Below, piece after piece: positions 53,904 through 62,662 of a stretch of 64,000 nt of DNA. The first letter of the stretch is position 1. Each line of letters opens with the position of its first letter. Below the pieces are notes generated by a model. That model was not told the DNA's origin. It saw nothing but the letters and a program-made list of their open reading frames with translations, and ran no database searches. A program made the translations under genes and the position numbers. Source of the DNA: Deltaproteobacteria bacterium (GTDB taxonomy: Bacteria; Myxococcota_A; Polyangia; Polyangiales; Ga0077539); assembly GCA_030694465.1 (NCBI GenBank), contig JAUXYJ010000088.1, positions 1 to 64,000 on the forward strand. The letters are read 5' to 3'.

Positions 53904-55016
53904 TTAAGATTTACGGGCGAGAGCTCGCAGCTCGACCGCGACGTCGTGTGCGGCGTGTGGGCGCCCTAGCTCTCTCGCGCGTGCGTGCATGGCGCGGAGT
54001 TCGTCGCGGCGGGCGAAGTGATACTCGACGCGATCGGCTAACGAAATGGCAGTGAGATCGCGCTGTAGCAAGCACTCCCCTGCCCCACGCGCTGCGATGG
54101 CCTCGGCGTTTTTGCGCTGGTGGTCGTCGGCCGCGCTCGGCAGGGGGACATACAGCGCCGCGCGCCCCATCACGCACAGCTCAGAGACAGTCCCAGCGCC
54201 TCCGCGGCAGATCACCAGGTCCGCCTGCGCCATCGCGCTCGCGACGTCGTCGACAAACGCCGTGGTCTCTGCCTCGCCGTCGAGCCCCATCGCGCTGTAT
54301 CTCGCGCGCACGGTCTCGAGGTCTCGCTCTCCGGTTTGGTGCAGCACCCGCACCGCGAGTCCTCGCGTCTTGAGTGCCGCGATCGCGTCGGGCACCGCGT
54401 CGTTGAGGGCTCGCGCTCCTTGCGAACCACCGAGGACCAAGAGTTGAAACTCGGCACCGTCGGCGTGTGACTCTGTGTGCAAAAATGCTGCGCGTTCTGC
54501 TCTCTCAAGAAAGGCTTGGCGCACGGGAGAGCCTGTCACCCGCACTGCGTCGCTGCGAAAATAGCGTCTGGTTTCGTCAAACGAGACGCACGCGCGATGG
54601 ACCCAGCGACCTACGATTCGGTTGGTCATCCCTGCGATCGCGTTGGGCTCGACGACCACGACCGGGATGCCCCGCGCGATGGCCGCCAAGGTCGCAGGTC
54701 CCGAGGCATAGCCTCCGACCGACAGCAGCGCGTGTGGGGCGAATGACTTGAGCGCGCGGGACGCCGCGAAGACCGCGCGAGGCAATCGGCTCAGTGATTT
54801 GAACTTCGCGAGGGCTGAGACGCCGTTGAGCGGCGCGACGTCGAGTGCGAGCAAACGCTCGCCCATTGCGGGGACCTTCTTTGCTTCGATGCCGCGCTCG
54901 GTGCCGACAAAGAGCGCCTCGACGTCTCCCGTGGCGCGGAGCGCTTCGAGCACTGCGACGCCTGGATAAAAGTGCCCGCCCGTTCCGCCCGCCGCGACCG
55001 CGAGTCGAAAGCTCAC
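53904..55016 (-). CDS. murG: MurG, lipid II-forming N-acetylglucosaminyltransferase
   Basis: A 370-residue MurG, which transfers GlcNAc from UDP-GlcNAc to lipid I on the inner membrane face. The N-terminal loop AVAAGGTGGHFYPGVAVLEAL and the later GGSQGARALND and ICRGGAGTVSELCVMGRAALYVPLP motifs are complete. I chose the GTG at 55016: it overlaps the ftsW stop by four bases (GTGA) and has GGAGG seven bases upstream. A longer frame starts at 55073 (TTG). It is the last minus-strand gene in the murD-ftsW-murG unit. Confidence 0.97.
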   Translation of the reverse strand: MSFRLAVAAGGTGGHFYPGVAVLEALRATGDVEALFVGTERGIEAKKVPAMGERLLALDVAPLNGVSALAKFKSLSRLPRAVFAASRALKSFAPHALLSVGGYASGPATLAAIARGIPVVVVEPNAIAGMTNRIVGRWVHRACVSFDETRRYFRSDAVRVTGSPVRQAFLERAERAAFLHTESHADGAEFQLLVLGGSQGARALNDAVPDAIAALKTRGLAVRVLHQTGERDLETVRARYSAMGLDGEAETTAFVDDVASAMAQADLVICRGGAGTVSELCVMGRAALYVPLPSAADDHQRKNAEAIAARGAGECLLQRDLTAISLADRVEYHFARRDELRAMHARARELGRPHAAHDVAVELRALARKS

Positions 55017-56245
55017 GACTTGGCCTCCTCCATCGAAGGCTTTGCCCGCAGCGAGCTGGGCCCGTTGGAGCAAGAGCGAGAGATCGAGAGCAAGATTCCG
55101 ATGGCGCAGAGGTTGATCACCAGCGACGATCCACCGTAGGAAATCAGCGGTAGAGTCAATCCCTTGGTGGGCAGAAGGCCCGTCGCGACGCCGAGATTAA
55201 TAATAATCTGAAGCGAAAAGAGGGTCGTGATCCCGAAGGCTACGTAGGTGCCGTAATCGTCGCGTGCTGTGAGCGCGATCTTGAGGCCTCGAAAGACCAA
55301 AAACGCGTAGGCACAGAGCAACGCGATCATCCCTGCAAAGCCCAGCTCTTCGCCGATGATCGCGCCGATGAAGTCGGTGTGAGCTTCGGGCAAAAAGAAG
55401 AGCTTCTGCCGTGAGTCGCCTAGGCCGAGACCCGTCGATCCGCCTGCGCCAAAGCTCATGAGTGACTCGACGAGCTGGTAGGAAATGTCCCGTCGGTGCG
55501 CCCACGGGTCCATGAAGGCCTCCCATCGACGACGTCGGTACGCGGTGCCCATCACGAGGTGGTAAGCGACCGGAAGCGCCGCGACGATCGCACCCAGGAT
55601 GTACCCAGTCTTAGCGCCCGCGACGAACATCAGGGCGAAGGTCAGCAGCAAGAGCACCATGCTCGAGCCAAAGTCTGGCTGCTTGAGACACAGGATCATC
55701 AAGAAGCCAGTGACGAGCAGGTGAGGCAAGAAGCCGACCGAGAAAGTCCTGATTTTCTCCTGCTTTTTGCTTAGCGAATGCGCGAGCCACAGGATGATCA
55801 CGACCTTGGCGAGCTCTGCGGGCTGCAACGTCACGGGTCCCAAACGGAGCCATCGCGCCGCGCCACCACCTGCGCGGCCGAACCCAGCGATCACCGCGAT
55901 GAGCAGCGCCACGGTCAGGCCGAGCATCGGGTACGTAAGCTTACGAAAGACCTGATAATTGAGACGCGAAGCCACGGTCATCCCGGTCAATCCTACGACC
56001 GCGAAGCTCGCCTGCTTGAGCAGGTAGTACTGCGCAGAGCCGTGAGAGCGCGCCGCGAAGATCGCGCTGGCCGAGTAGACCATCACGATCCCAAACGCGA
56101 CGAGCATCAGGGTGATGGCCAGCAGTCCTACGTCCAGCCCTCCGGGACCCGTCGTGGGGCTGTCCTTGGCGATCGGCCGCGGTTCTGCGGCGTCGGCAGG
56201 GACAGAAGGACCAACTCGTCGGTTTGAGAGTGCAGTCGAGCTCAT
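55013..56245 (-). CDS. ftsW: Peptidoglycan glycosyltransferase / division protein FtsW
   Basis: A 410-residue SEDS-family protein that polymerises glycan strands at the septum. There are about ten membrane segments from residue 45 on (ITLMLVAFGIVMVYSASAIF onward) and diagnostic SEDS parts: PAELAKVVIILWLAHSLS, QPDFGSS, DPWAHRRDISYQLVESLMSFGAGG, GLGLGDSRQKLFFLPEAHTDFI, and LPLISYGGSS. I chose the ATG at 56245; a TTG at 56251 also opens the frame. Its stop overlaps murG. Confidence 0.96.
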   Translation of the reverse strand: MSSTALSNRRVGPSVPADAAEPRPIAKDSPTTGPGGLDVGLLAITLMLVAFGIVMVYSASAIFAARSHGSAQYYLLKQASFAVVGLTGMTVASRLNYQVFRKLTYPMLGLTVALLIAVIAGFGRAGGGAARWLRLGPVTLQPAELAKVVIILWLAHSLSKKQEKIRTFSVGFLPHLLVTGFLMILCLKQPDFGSSMVLLLLTFALMFVAGAKTGYILGAIVAALPVAYHLVMGTAYRRRRWEAFMDPWAHRRDISYQLVESLMSFGAGGSTGLGLGDSRQKLFFLPEAHTDFIGAIIGEELGFAGMIALLCAYAFLVFRGLKIALTARDDYGTYVAFGITTLFSLQIIINLGVATGLLPTKGLTLPLISYGGSSLVINLCAIGILLSISRSCSNGPSSLRAKPSMEEAKS

Positions 56246-56268
56246 AGGCAACGACCGCGATACACAAC

Positions 56269-57654
56269 CTAGCGAGACAAATCCTCTTCTTGACGAGAAG
56301 TGCCAGCGAGGGCCCGCACCGCGGCCGAAAAGATTCGGCCTCGCTCTTCAAAATTCTCGAACATATCCAGCGAACTGCACGCAGGCGCGAGCAGCACGAC
56401 GTCCCCTGAGCGCGCACAGCCCCGCGCGATGCTCACCGCGTCAAACATGTCGTCTGCGACCCGGATCGCGACGATGTCTTCGAACTGCGCCTTCATGAGC
56501 TCTGTGGATTCGCCAAGAAGCACCACCGCGCGTCCACGTTGTTCAATGAGCGCGCGTAGGGGCTCGTAGCTGCCGCCCTTGTCGCGGCCACCTGCGATCA
56601 AGACGATCTTGCGGTCGTCGCCGAGGCCCACGATCGCTTTGACGGCGGCGGCGACGTTGGTCGCTTTGGAGTCGTTGAAGTACTCGATGTTGTCATCGTC
56701 GGCGACGAACTCCATGCGGTGCGGCAGGCCCGCAAACGCTGTGAGCCCCTCGCGGATCGCGGTCTCGCCCACGCCCAACAAGCGGGTTGCCAGGACCGCA
56801 GCCATCGCGTTCTCGAGGTTGTGACCGCCGCGAATCTTGATGCTGTCGCGCGAGTAGTTCGCTCCCCAACGGTCCACCAAATCGCCTCCCTCGGCGCGGA
56901 CCGAAGAGTCCGCAGTTCCGTAGGTCTCGACCTTCGCCGCGCCCGCCCTTGCCATCGCGATCATCATCGCATCGAAGCCCGGAACGACTGCGAAATCGCT
57001 GCTCTTTTGGTTGCGAAAGATCCGCTGTTTCGCCGCGCCGTACGCGCCCAGCGTGCCATACCGGTCCAGGTGATCCGGTGTGAGATTGAGCATCACGGCA
57101 ACCTTCGGAGCGAGCGAGAGCGTGCGCTCAAGCTGGTAGCTCGAGAGCTCGAGCACGACGACGCCGCCCTCGCGGCATGCGATCGAATCGACCGCGTCGG
57201 ACAACGGAGGGCCGAGATTGCCACCTACAAACGACGGGACGCCGCTGTGCTCGATGATGCTGCCAATGAGCGAGGTCACCGTGGATTTTCCGTTGGTTCC
57301 GGTGATCGCGACGATGTCGGCTTCGATAAACCAAGAGGCAAACTCGATCTCGCTTACGACAAGCACTCCCGCGCTCGCCGTGCGCTCAATCACCGCGAGC
57401 TTCGGGACGCCGGGCGAGACCACCACGAGATCGCTCTCAAGCAGCGTCTGCTCACGGTGATCCCCAAACTCTGCTCTCACGCCCTCACGCACGAGCTCAA
57501 GCACCAAGTCGTCCCCGAGCTCTGCCGCGTCGCGCTTGTCTTGCATGATGACCTCGCGCGCGCCTTTGCGCATCGCGAGCCTCGCAGCGGCGATTCCCGA
57601 GCGTCCAAACCCAACGACAGTGACTCGCTTATCTGCAATCGAGCGGTTCTTCAT
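56269..57654 (-). CDS. murD: UDP-N-acetylmuramoylalanine--D-glutamate ligase MurD
   Basis: A 461-residue MurD, which adds D-Glu to UDP-MurNAc-L-Ala. The N-terminal domain has VVGFGRSGIAAARLAM, the ATP loop ITGTNGKSTVTSLI (about 117-130), then NLTPDHLDRYGT and FNDSKATNVAAAVKAI. The ATG at 57654 has no obvious site and is followed downstream by ftsW, 24 bp after the stop. Between it and mraY, on the other side, are the TetR and carotenoid-oxygenase genes. Confidence 0.97.
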   Translation of the reverse strand: MKNRSIADKRVTVVGFGRSGIAAARLAMRKGAREVIMQDKRDAAELGDDLVLELVREGVRAEFGDHREQTLLESDLVVVSPGVPKLAVIERTASAGVLVVSEIEFASWFIEADIVAITGTNGKSTVTSLIGSIIEHSGVPSFVGGNLGPPLSDAVDSIACREGGVVVLELSSYQLERTLSLAPKVAVMLNLTPDHLDRYGTLGAYGAAKQRIFRNQKSSDFAVVPGFDAMMIAMARAGAAKVETYGTADSSVRAEGGDLVDRWGANYSRDSIKIRGGHNLENAMAAVLATRLLGVGETAIREGLTAFAGLPHRMEFVADDDNIEYFNDSKATNVAAAVKAIVGLGDDRKIVLIAGGRDKGGSYEPLRALIEQRGRAVVLLGESTELMKAQFEDIVAIRVADDMFDAVSIARGCARSGDVVLLAPACSSLDMFENFEERGRIFSAAVRALAGTSRQEEDLSR

Positions 57655-57677
57655 GGTGTCTCTTGTGGCTCAACCTA

Positions 57678-58361
57678 TCACTTCGCGCGCGAGGTTTTCG
57701 CACGCAATCGCGCGGTGTTCGCCGTGCTCTTGCCGTGCAGCGAGCCGTCCAAGAGCGCCAAAAAGGTCTCGATCGCCAGGGCCTCAAGGGCAGGACCTTT
57801 GACCGAAAATCCTGCAAATTCACTGCCCAATGGGCCATCGACGGTGAGCGCCGCCATGCCATGGACGAGGCTCCATGCCACGAGCACCAAGCCCGAAGGG
57901 TCACCCTCGGGCGCGCCTCCACTTTGCTGCAGCGCCACAATCGCTTGCTGAAGCTGCACAAACGCCTCCCCACCGCGCGCCTTCACGTGCTCGACCGCGC
58001 TGGGTGGGCAGTGCTCGATCGACGAGAACATCAGCCGAAAATACGCAGGGTGCGTCCGCGCAAACCGGACATACGACTTGCCCAGCGCCTCAAGCCTCTC
58101 GCGAGGCTGCAATCCTGCCCCGTCGAGGGCACGCTCGCCCTCGCTCGCGAGCAAGGCAAATCCCTCGAGCAAGAGCGCCTCGATCAGCGCGTCTCGGTCG
58201 GCAAAGTGATGGTAGGGCGCCGCCACAGACACGCCCGCGCGCCGCGCAGCCTCGCGCAGCGAGAGCGCCCCGAGACCGCCCTCTTGCACAAGCACGAGCG
58301 CTGCGTCGAGGAGGGCGCGTCGGAGATCGCCGTGATGATAGCTGGGTTTGGCTTTGACCAT
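57678..58361 (-). CDS. TetR-family transcriptional regulator
   Basis: A 227-residue TetR-type repressor. The N-terminal helix-turn-helix is complete (KPSYHHGDLRRALLDAALVL, then LSLREAARRAGVSVAAPYHHF). The C-terminal ligand-binding part (FARTHPAYFRLMFSS onward) belongs to the WHG/TetR_C_13-like group. I chose the ATG at 58361, which starts just before the domain; the frame extends to 58475. It is divergent from the carotenoid oxygenase, 137 bp away, and probably controls it and itself. The inducer is unknown. Confidence 0.9.
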   Translation of the reverse strand: MVKAKPSYHHGDLRRALLDAALVLVQEGGLGALSLREAARRAGVSVAAPYHHFADRDALIEALLLEGFALLASEGERALDGAGLQPRERLEALGKSYVRFARTHPAYFRLMFSSIEHCPPSAVEHVKARGGEAFVQLQQAIVALQQSGGAPEGDPSGLVLVAWSLVHGMAALTVDGPLGSEFAGFSVKGPALEALAIETFLALLDGSLHGKSTANTARLRAKTSRAK

Positions 58362-58428
58362 TTGCGGGCTGCACGCTGTGCATACCCCGTTCGATCCTGT
58401 GGGGTCTAGCTTGGTGATGGATCTCATC

Positions 58429-58457
58429 TTGACGAGTGCTAAGTTATGATCTAAACA
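58429..58457 (+). promoter_or_regulatory. Weak candidate promoter of the carotenoid-oxygenase gene
   Basis: TTGACG (58429-58434), 17 bases, then TAAACA (58452-58457) gives five and three matches to sigma-70 -35 and -10. GGAG precedes the ATG at 58499 by ten bases. The weak -10 element makes this tentative. Confidence 0.35.
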
Positions 58458-58465
58458 ACCGATAA

Positions 58466-58479
58466 GTTCGATCACGAAC
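58466..58479. promoter_or_regulatory. Possible TetR operator
   Basis: GTTCG-ATCA-CGAAC is a perfect 5+5 bp inverted repeat in the divergent tetR/oxygenase gap, downstream of the candidate promoter. A direct repeat AAGTTATGATC / AAGTTCGATC (58441-58451 and 58464-58473) overlaps it. Assignment to this regulator is inference. Confidence 0.4.
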
Positions 58480-58498
58480 GCAATGGAGAATTGAGATC

Positions 58499-59953
58499 AT
58501 GGCAGACGGAAGCAACGCACAATGGCCTGTAATTTCGCTGGATCACGTGGCGCCATTTCGCGCCCCAAGCGCAGCGCACGGTGAGCGCGTCGCCCAGCTT
58601 GAGGGCGCGATCCCGACATGGCTGCGAGGCCAGCTCACCCGCACGGCGCCCGCACGGTTCGCGACCGATCACTGGCAGGCGGACCACTGGTTCGACGCGC
58701 TCGGGATGCTCTTTGCGTTCTCGATCGGCGATGAGAGCGTGGGCTTGCGCTGGCAAGACCTCGACTGCGCATATGCGCGCGAAATCCGCGACAATCGCAG
58801 GGTCCGTGCGAGCTTTGGCACCCCATCCAAGCGCACGTTCTTGCAGCGGGCGACGTCGCCGGTTCCGATGCTTACGGACAACTGCAACGTCAACGTAGTG
58901 CCCCGAGGCGATCACCTCGTCGCGCTCACCGAGACGCCGCATCAGCTCAACGTGGATCCAGAGACTCTGCGGGTCACCGGCGCGCACGTCTGGTCGGATT
59001 CGCTCGGAGACCTCGGAGGCATCGCGCATCCGTCGCTCGATTCGCAGCGCCAATGCTGGGTCGACGTCGCGGTCGTGCTTGCCGGGAGGCCCAAGCTCGT
59101 CGTGTTCGAGCACGATCTCGCTGGGCACAAGCGCAGCGTCGTGGGCTCGTGGGCACCACCCAACGTCCCCTACACCCACGCGTTTGGGCTGAGCGCTTCG
59201 TCCGTCGTGCTCATCGCCCATCCGTTGACCCTCCGGCCCCTCAAGATGCTCTTCTCGGACCGCCCGCTCATCGAAAATTTTGTCTGGGACGCCTCGGCGC
59301 CGACGTTGCTCGGGGTCATGTCTCGCGCGACGGGCCAGACACGGACTGTCGAGGCCCCGACTGGGTTTGTGTTTCACGTGATCGACTGTTTCGATGACGG
59401 CGAGGACGTCGTGATCGACGTGCTCCGCTATCCCGACGCTGACGTGGTCTATGCCTTGCGCACCGAGCGCCTCGCCCACGAGTCAATGTCGCTTCGCCCC
59501 ATGGCAGAGCGTTGGCGTGTTCGCCCCCACAAGCGCACCGTGGACGTGACCGTGCTCGCGCAAGAGGGCCTGGAGTTTCCGCAGATTCACCGCAAATTCT
59601 CTGGCCCTGCGCGCGATCTCTTCTGGGGGACCAGCATCACGCTGGCGCGAGAGAGCTCACACAGCCGGGTGCACCGTGTGTCTCAGCGCGACGGCGAGCG
59701 CTTCTTTGCGCGGCCAGGAGTGGTCTACGGCGAGCCGATTTTCGTGGCCAAACCCAGCGCAAATGCGGCTTCTGTGCGTGAGGGCGACGGGGCACTCTTG
59801 TGCGTAGGGTCCAAGCTCGACGCGCAGGCGAGCGTGCTCACGGTGCTCGACGCGCAGTCGCTTGAGGTCTTGGCGGACGCCTGGGTCGATGTGTCACTTC
59901 CCCTGGGATTTCACGGCGGATTCAGTCGCGCGCGTGGGCTCAACGGAGCTTGA
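58499..59953 (+). CDS. Carotenoid oxygenase (RPE65/CCD family)
   Basis: A 484-residue non-heme iron carotenoid cleavage oxygenase-type protein. The four His iron ligands of the seven-blade propeller are visible: IAHPSLD, YTHAFGLS, VFHVIDCFDDG and LGFHGGF. The N-terminus has GAIPTWLRGQLTRTAPA and DHWFDALGMLFAFSIGD, typical of the family. Substrate (carotenoid, stilbene or apocarotenoid) cannot be deduced. GGAG stands ten bases before the ATG. It overlaps the convergent mraY by 14 bp and interrupts the cell-wall cluster. Confidence 0.93.
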   Translation: MADGSNAQWPVISLDHVAPFRAPSAAHGERVAQLEGAIPTWLRGQLTRTAPARFATDHWQADHWFDALGMLFAFSIGDESVGLRWQDLDCAYAREIRDNRRVRASFGTPSKRTFLQRATSPVPMLTDNCNVNVVPRGDHLVALTETPHQLNVDPETLRVTGAHVWSDSLGDLGGIAHPSLDSQRQCWVDVAVVLAGRPKLVVFEHDLAGHKRSVVGSWAPPNVPYTHAFGLSASSVVLIAHPLTLRPLKMLFSDRPLIENFVWDASAPTLLGVMSRATGQTRTVEAPTGFVFHVIDCFDDGEDVVIDVLRYPDADVVYALRTERLAHESMSLRPMAERWRVRPHKRTVDVTVLAQEGLEFPQIHRKFSGPARDLFWGTSITLARESSHSRVHRVSQRDGERFFARPGVVYGEPIFVAKPSANAASVREGDGALLCVGSKLDAQASVLTVLDAQSLEVLADAWVDVSLPLGFHGGFSRARGLNGA

Positions 59954-61139
59954 GTGAGCTCAGCGCCAAGAGCGCCAGGATGATCTGAACGACCCAAAAG
60001 CGCACGATCACACGAGGCTCGGGCCATCCCTTTTTCTCGAAGTGATGATGGATCGGGGCCATGAGAAACACGCGCTTTTTAAAGAGCTTGTACGAGGTGA
60101 CCTGCACAATCACCGAGACCATCTCGAGCACAAAGATCCCGCCCAGAAGGATCGAGAGCAGCTCGTTCTTGGTGAGCACAGCGAGCGTGCCAATGCCGCC
60201 ACCGAGCGAGAGCGAACCCACATCGCCCATGAAGAGCTGCGCCGGGTAGGTGTTGAACCACAAGAAGCCAATGCCCGCGCCCATCATCGCGCCGCAATAG
60301 ATGGCCAGCTCCCCGGTGCTGGCGAGCGGGGGTAAATCCAGGTATTCGCTGAAGTGAAACACCGCGGTCGGTCGCGACATCTCGACCATCGCCGTCGGAG
60401 AGACGTGCATGTACTTCGCGAGCACGGAGCCCGCGAGCGTCGCGCTCGTGATGTAGGCAAAAATCAGGTAGGTGCCCGCGTTGATCATGACGGGGCCGAT
60501 GGCGAGGCCGTCGAGACCGTCGGTGAAGTTCACGGCGTTCGCGATGGCCACCACGGCGAGCACCGCGAAGATCACGTAGACAACCGCGGGAAGCTGGATG
60601 TGATGCTTGCTAAAGCTCGCGAATGGGAGGGCGAGTTTGTGACGAATCGCGAGCCAATCAGCAGGCAAATACGCGGTCCCCAAGAAGAGATAGCCGAAGA
60701 CTCCGCCCGAGATCCCGAACTCGAGCAAGAGCCTCGCGCGCGCGCTGAGACCCCCCGACGCGTTCTGCGTGAACTTGGCGTAGTCGTCGGCAAAGCCCAC
60801 GCAGCCGAAGGTGACCGTGACCATCAAGATCGCCCACACGAACAGGTTGCTCATGTCGGCCCACAGGACCGTCGAGGTGATCATCGCGAGCAAAATCAGC
60901 GAGCCACCCATGGTCGGGGTGCCGCGCTTTTTGAGATGTGACTCGGGCCCATCGTCCCGCACGACCTGACCAAATTTGTTCTTCTGCAGGGTCTTGATGA
61001 ACCAAGGCCCGAGCAAGAACGCGATGATCATCGCCGTGATCGCCGCGGCGATCACCCGAAACGGGATGTACCTGACAACGTTGAGCCAGCCGAGAAGCGG
61101 AGACTTTCCGCGGAGTCCAAACAAGAACTGGAAGAGCAT
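59940..61139 (-). CDS. mraY: Phospho-N-acetylmuramoyl-pentapeptide transferase MraY
   Basis: A 399-residue MraY, which moves phospho-MurNAc-pentapeptide onto undecaprenyl phosphate to make lipid I. About ten membrane helices and the catalytic motifs are present: ADDYAKF, NFTDGLDGLAIGP and IHHHFEKKGWPEP. Its length is about 40 residues above the E. coli protein. GGAGG lies five bases before the ATG at 61139. It follows murF by about 40 bp. Confidence 0.97.
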   Translation of the reverse strand: MLFQFLFGLRGKSPLLGWLNVVRYIPFRVIAAAITAMIIAFLLGPWFIKTLQKNKFGQVVRDDGPESHLKKRGTPTMGGSLILLAMITSTVLWADMSNLFVWAILMVTVTFGCVGFADDYAKFTQNASGGLSARARLLLEFGISGGVFGYLFLGTAYLPADWLAIRHKLALPFASFSKHHIQLPAVVYVIFAVLAVVAIANAVNFTDGLDGLAIGPVMINAGTYLIFAYITSATLAGSVLAKYMHVSPTAMVEMSRPTAVFHFSEYLDLPPLASTGELAIYCGAMMGAGIGFLWFNTYPAQLFMGDVGSLSLGGGIGTLAVLTKNELLSILLGGIFVLEMVSVIVQVTSYKLFKKRVFLMAPIHHHFEKKGWPEPRVIVRFWVVQIILALLALSSLKLR

Positions 61140-61180
61140 CGTGGCCTCCGAACGTCAGACAATCAAACCTTCAATACACA

Positions 61181-62650
61181 TCACAGAGGCCCGCAAAGCG
61201 CCTGCGCAATGCGCTCCATTCGCAGCCCCCGCGACCCCTTCACCACGACCACATCCCTCGGGCTCAGCCTCGCGCGCAGCGCCGCGACGAGGACCGCGGG
61301 GTCGTCTCCAAGGGTGAGCGCGCCCTCAGGTACCGCGACCCCCGCGAGCGCTCGTGCAAACGCAGGCCCCATCGCCACCACGGTGGCAGGCCACTGTGCG
61401 CTCAGCTGCGCAACGACGGCCGCGTGCTGGGCCTCGGTGTGATCGCCGAGCTCGAGCATGTCACCAAGGGCAACGTGAAGATCACCTCCTCGTGCATCTG
61501 CTAGCTCTTTTGCAGCAACAAGTGAGCTGCGCACCGAGCATGGGTTCGCGTTGTAACTGTCATCTAAGACCATCACATCGGCCTTGGTGACCGTCGGGTG
61601 CAGGCGTCCCGAGACCGCCCGAACCTCGCCCAATGCGTCGATCGCGCGCTGCAGCTCTTCGTCGCTCGGCGCGTGGTGCATCATCGCGACGCACGCGGCG
61701 AGCGCGGCCACCGCGTCGATCGCAGGCCCGGGACCGAGGAGCGCGATGGTACACTGCAAATTCACTGGAAAATCTCGCCGTACGAGCTCGGCGCTCAGGC
61801 GAATCTCAAGCCTCGATTGGCCCTGCGCGGTGGTGCTTCGCGAGATCAAACGCGCGTCCGAAGTGTCACTCTCGCCAAACGACCACGCGCGAACACCGGG
61901 CGCAATACGGCCCATTTGCCCGTAGCTCAGCGGCTCGTCTCGGTTGCCCACCGCGGCGCGGGTACATCCCGCAAAGAGCGCGCCCTCTTCGTCCGCCACG
62001 AGCTCAAGCGACTGGAGCCCCTCGGTGTGCTCGATGTCCACATTGAGCACCAACGCGACGTCCGGTCGCACCATCGCAGCCAAGCGCGGGATCTCGCCCA
62101 GTTGATTGGTCCCGGTCTCAATCACTGCAGCGCGGTCCTCGTGCGTGAGCTCAAACAAGGTCATCGGGACGCCAATGAGATTGTTGAGATTGCCTTTCGT
62201 CGCGAGCGTGCGTCCAAAGAGCGCGCGAGACACACTGGCCGCGAGCTCCTTGGTGGTGGTCTTGCCCGCCGCGCCTCCGATCGCCAACACGGGGATCGCT
62301 GCCGCGGCGCGAATGCGCGCGCAATGCGCCGCACCGAGCGCGCCGAGCGCCACCAGCGTATCCGCCACCGTGATCACCACCGCGGCCCCACAGTCCTGCG
62401 TGATCGGTCGGTGCGCGAGGATCACTGCCGCCCCACGTTGGGCCGCGGCGGCTGCAAACGTGGCCCCGTCCATCGCCTCGCCCTCAAGGGCAACAAAGAG
62501 CTCGCCAGGGCCCACAGCGCGCGAATCCGTACATACCCCCACAACGCCCTCAGGCGGGGTGACGGCACGGGGATCGAGCGTTCCGTGGGTGATCGAGAGC
62601 AGCTCTGCGAGCGAAAACGCAGCACGATTCTTCGGGATAGGGGTCGCCAT
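61181..62650 (-). CDS. murF: UDP-MurNAc-tripeptide--D-alanyl-D-alanine ligase MurF
   Basis: A 489-residue MurF, which adds D-Ala-D-Ala to UDP-MurNAc-tripeptide. The N-terminal part has VCTDSRAVGPGELFVAL, the ATP loop is GGAAGKTTTKE (125-135; most relatives have Asn before Gly-Lys), then NLNNLIGVPMTLFEL, AVIETGTNQLGEI and VLDDSYNANPCSV. It follows murE by 12 bp. No ddl is in the window, so D-Ala-D-Ala must come from elsewhere. Confidence 0.96.
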   Translation of the reverse strand: MATPIPKNRAAFSLAELLSITHGTLDPRAVTPPEGVVGVCTDSRAVGPGELFVALEGEAMDGATFAAAAAQRGAAVILAHRPITQDCGAAVVITVADTLVALGALGAAHCARIRAAAAIPVLAIGGAAGKTTTKELAASVSRALFGRTLATKGNLNNLIGVPMTLFELTHEDRAAVIETGTNQLGEIPRLAAMVRPDVALVLNVDIEHTEGLQSLELVADEEGALFAGCTRAAVGNRDEPLSYGQMGRIAPGVRAWSFGESDTSDARLISRSTTAQGQSRLEIRLSAELVRRDFPVNLQCTIALLGPGPAIDAVAALAACVAMMHHAPSDEELQRAIDALGEVRAVSGRLHPTVTKADVMVLDDSYNANPCSVRSSLVAAKELADARGGDLHVALGDMLELGDHTEAQHAAVVAQLSAQWPATVVAMGPAFARALAGVAVPEGALTLGDDPAVLVAALRARLSPRDVVVVKGSRGLRMERIAQALCGPL

Positions 62651-62662
62651 TTGAGTGATTTT

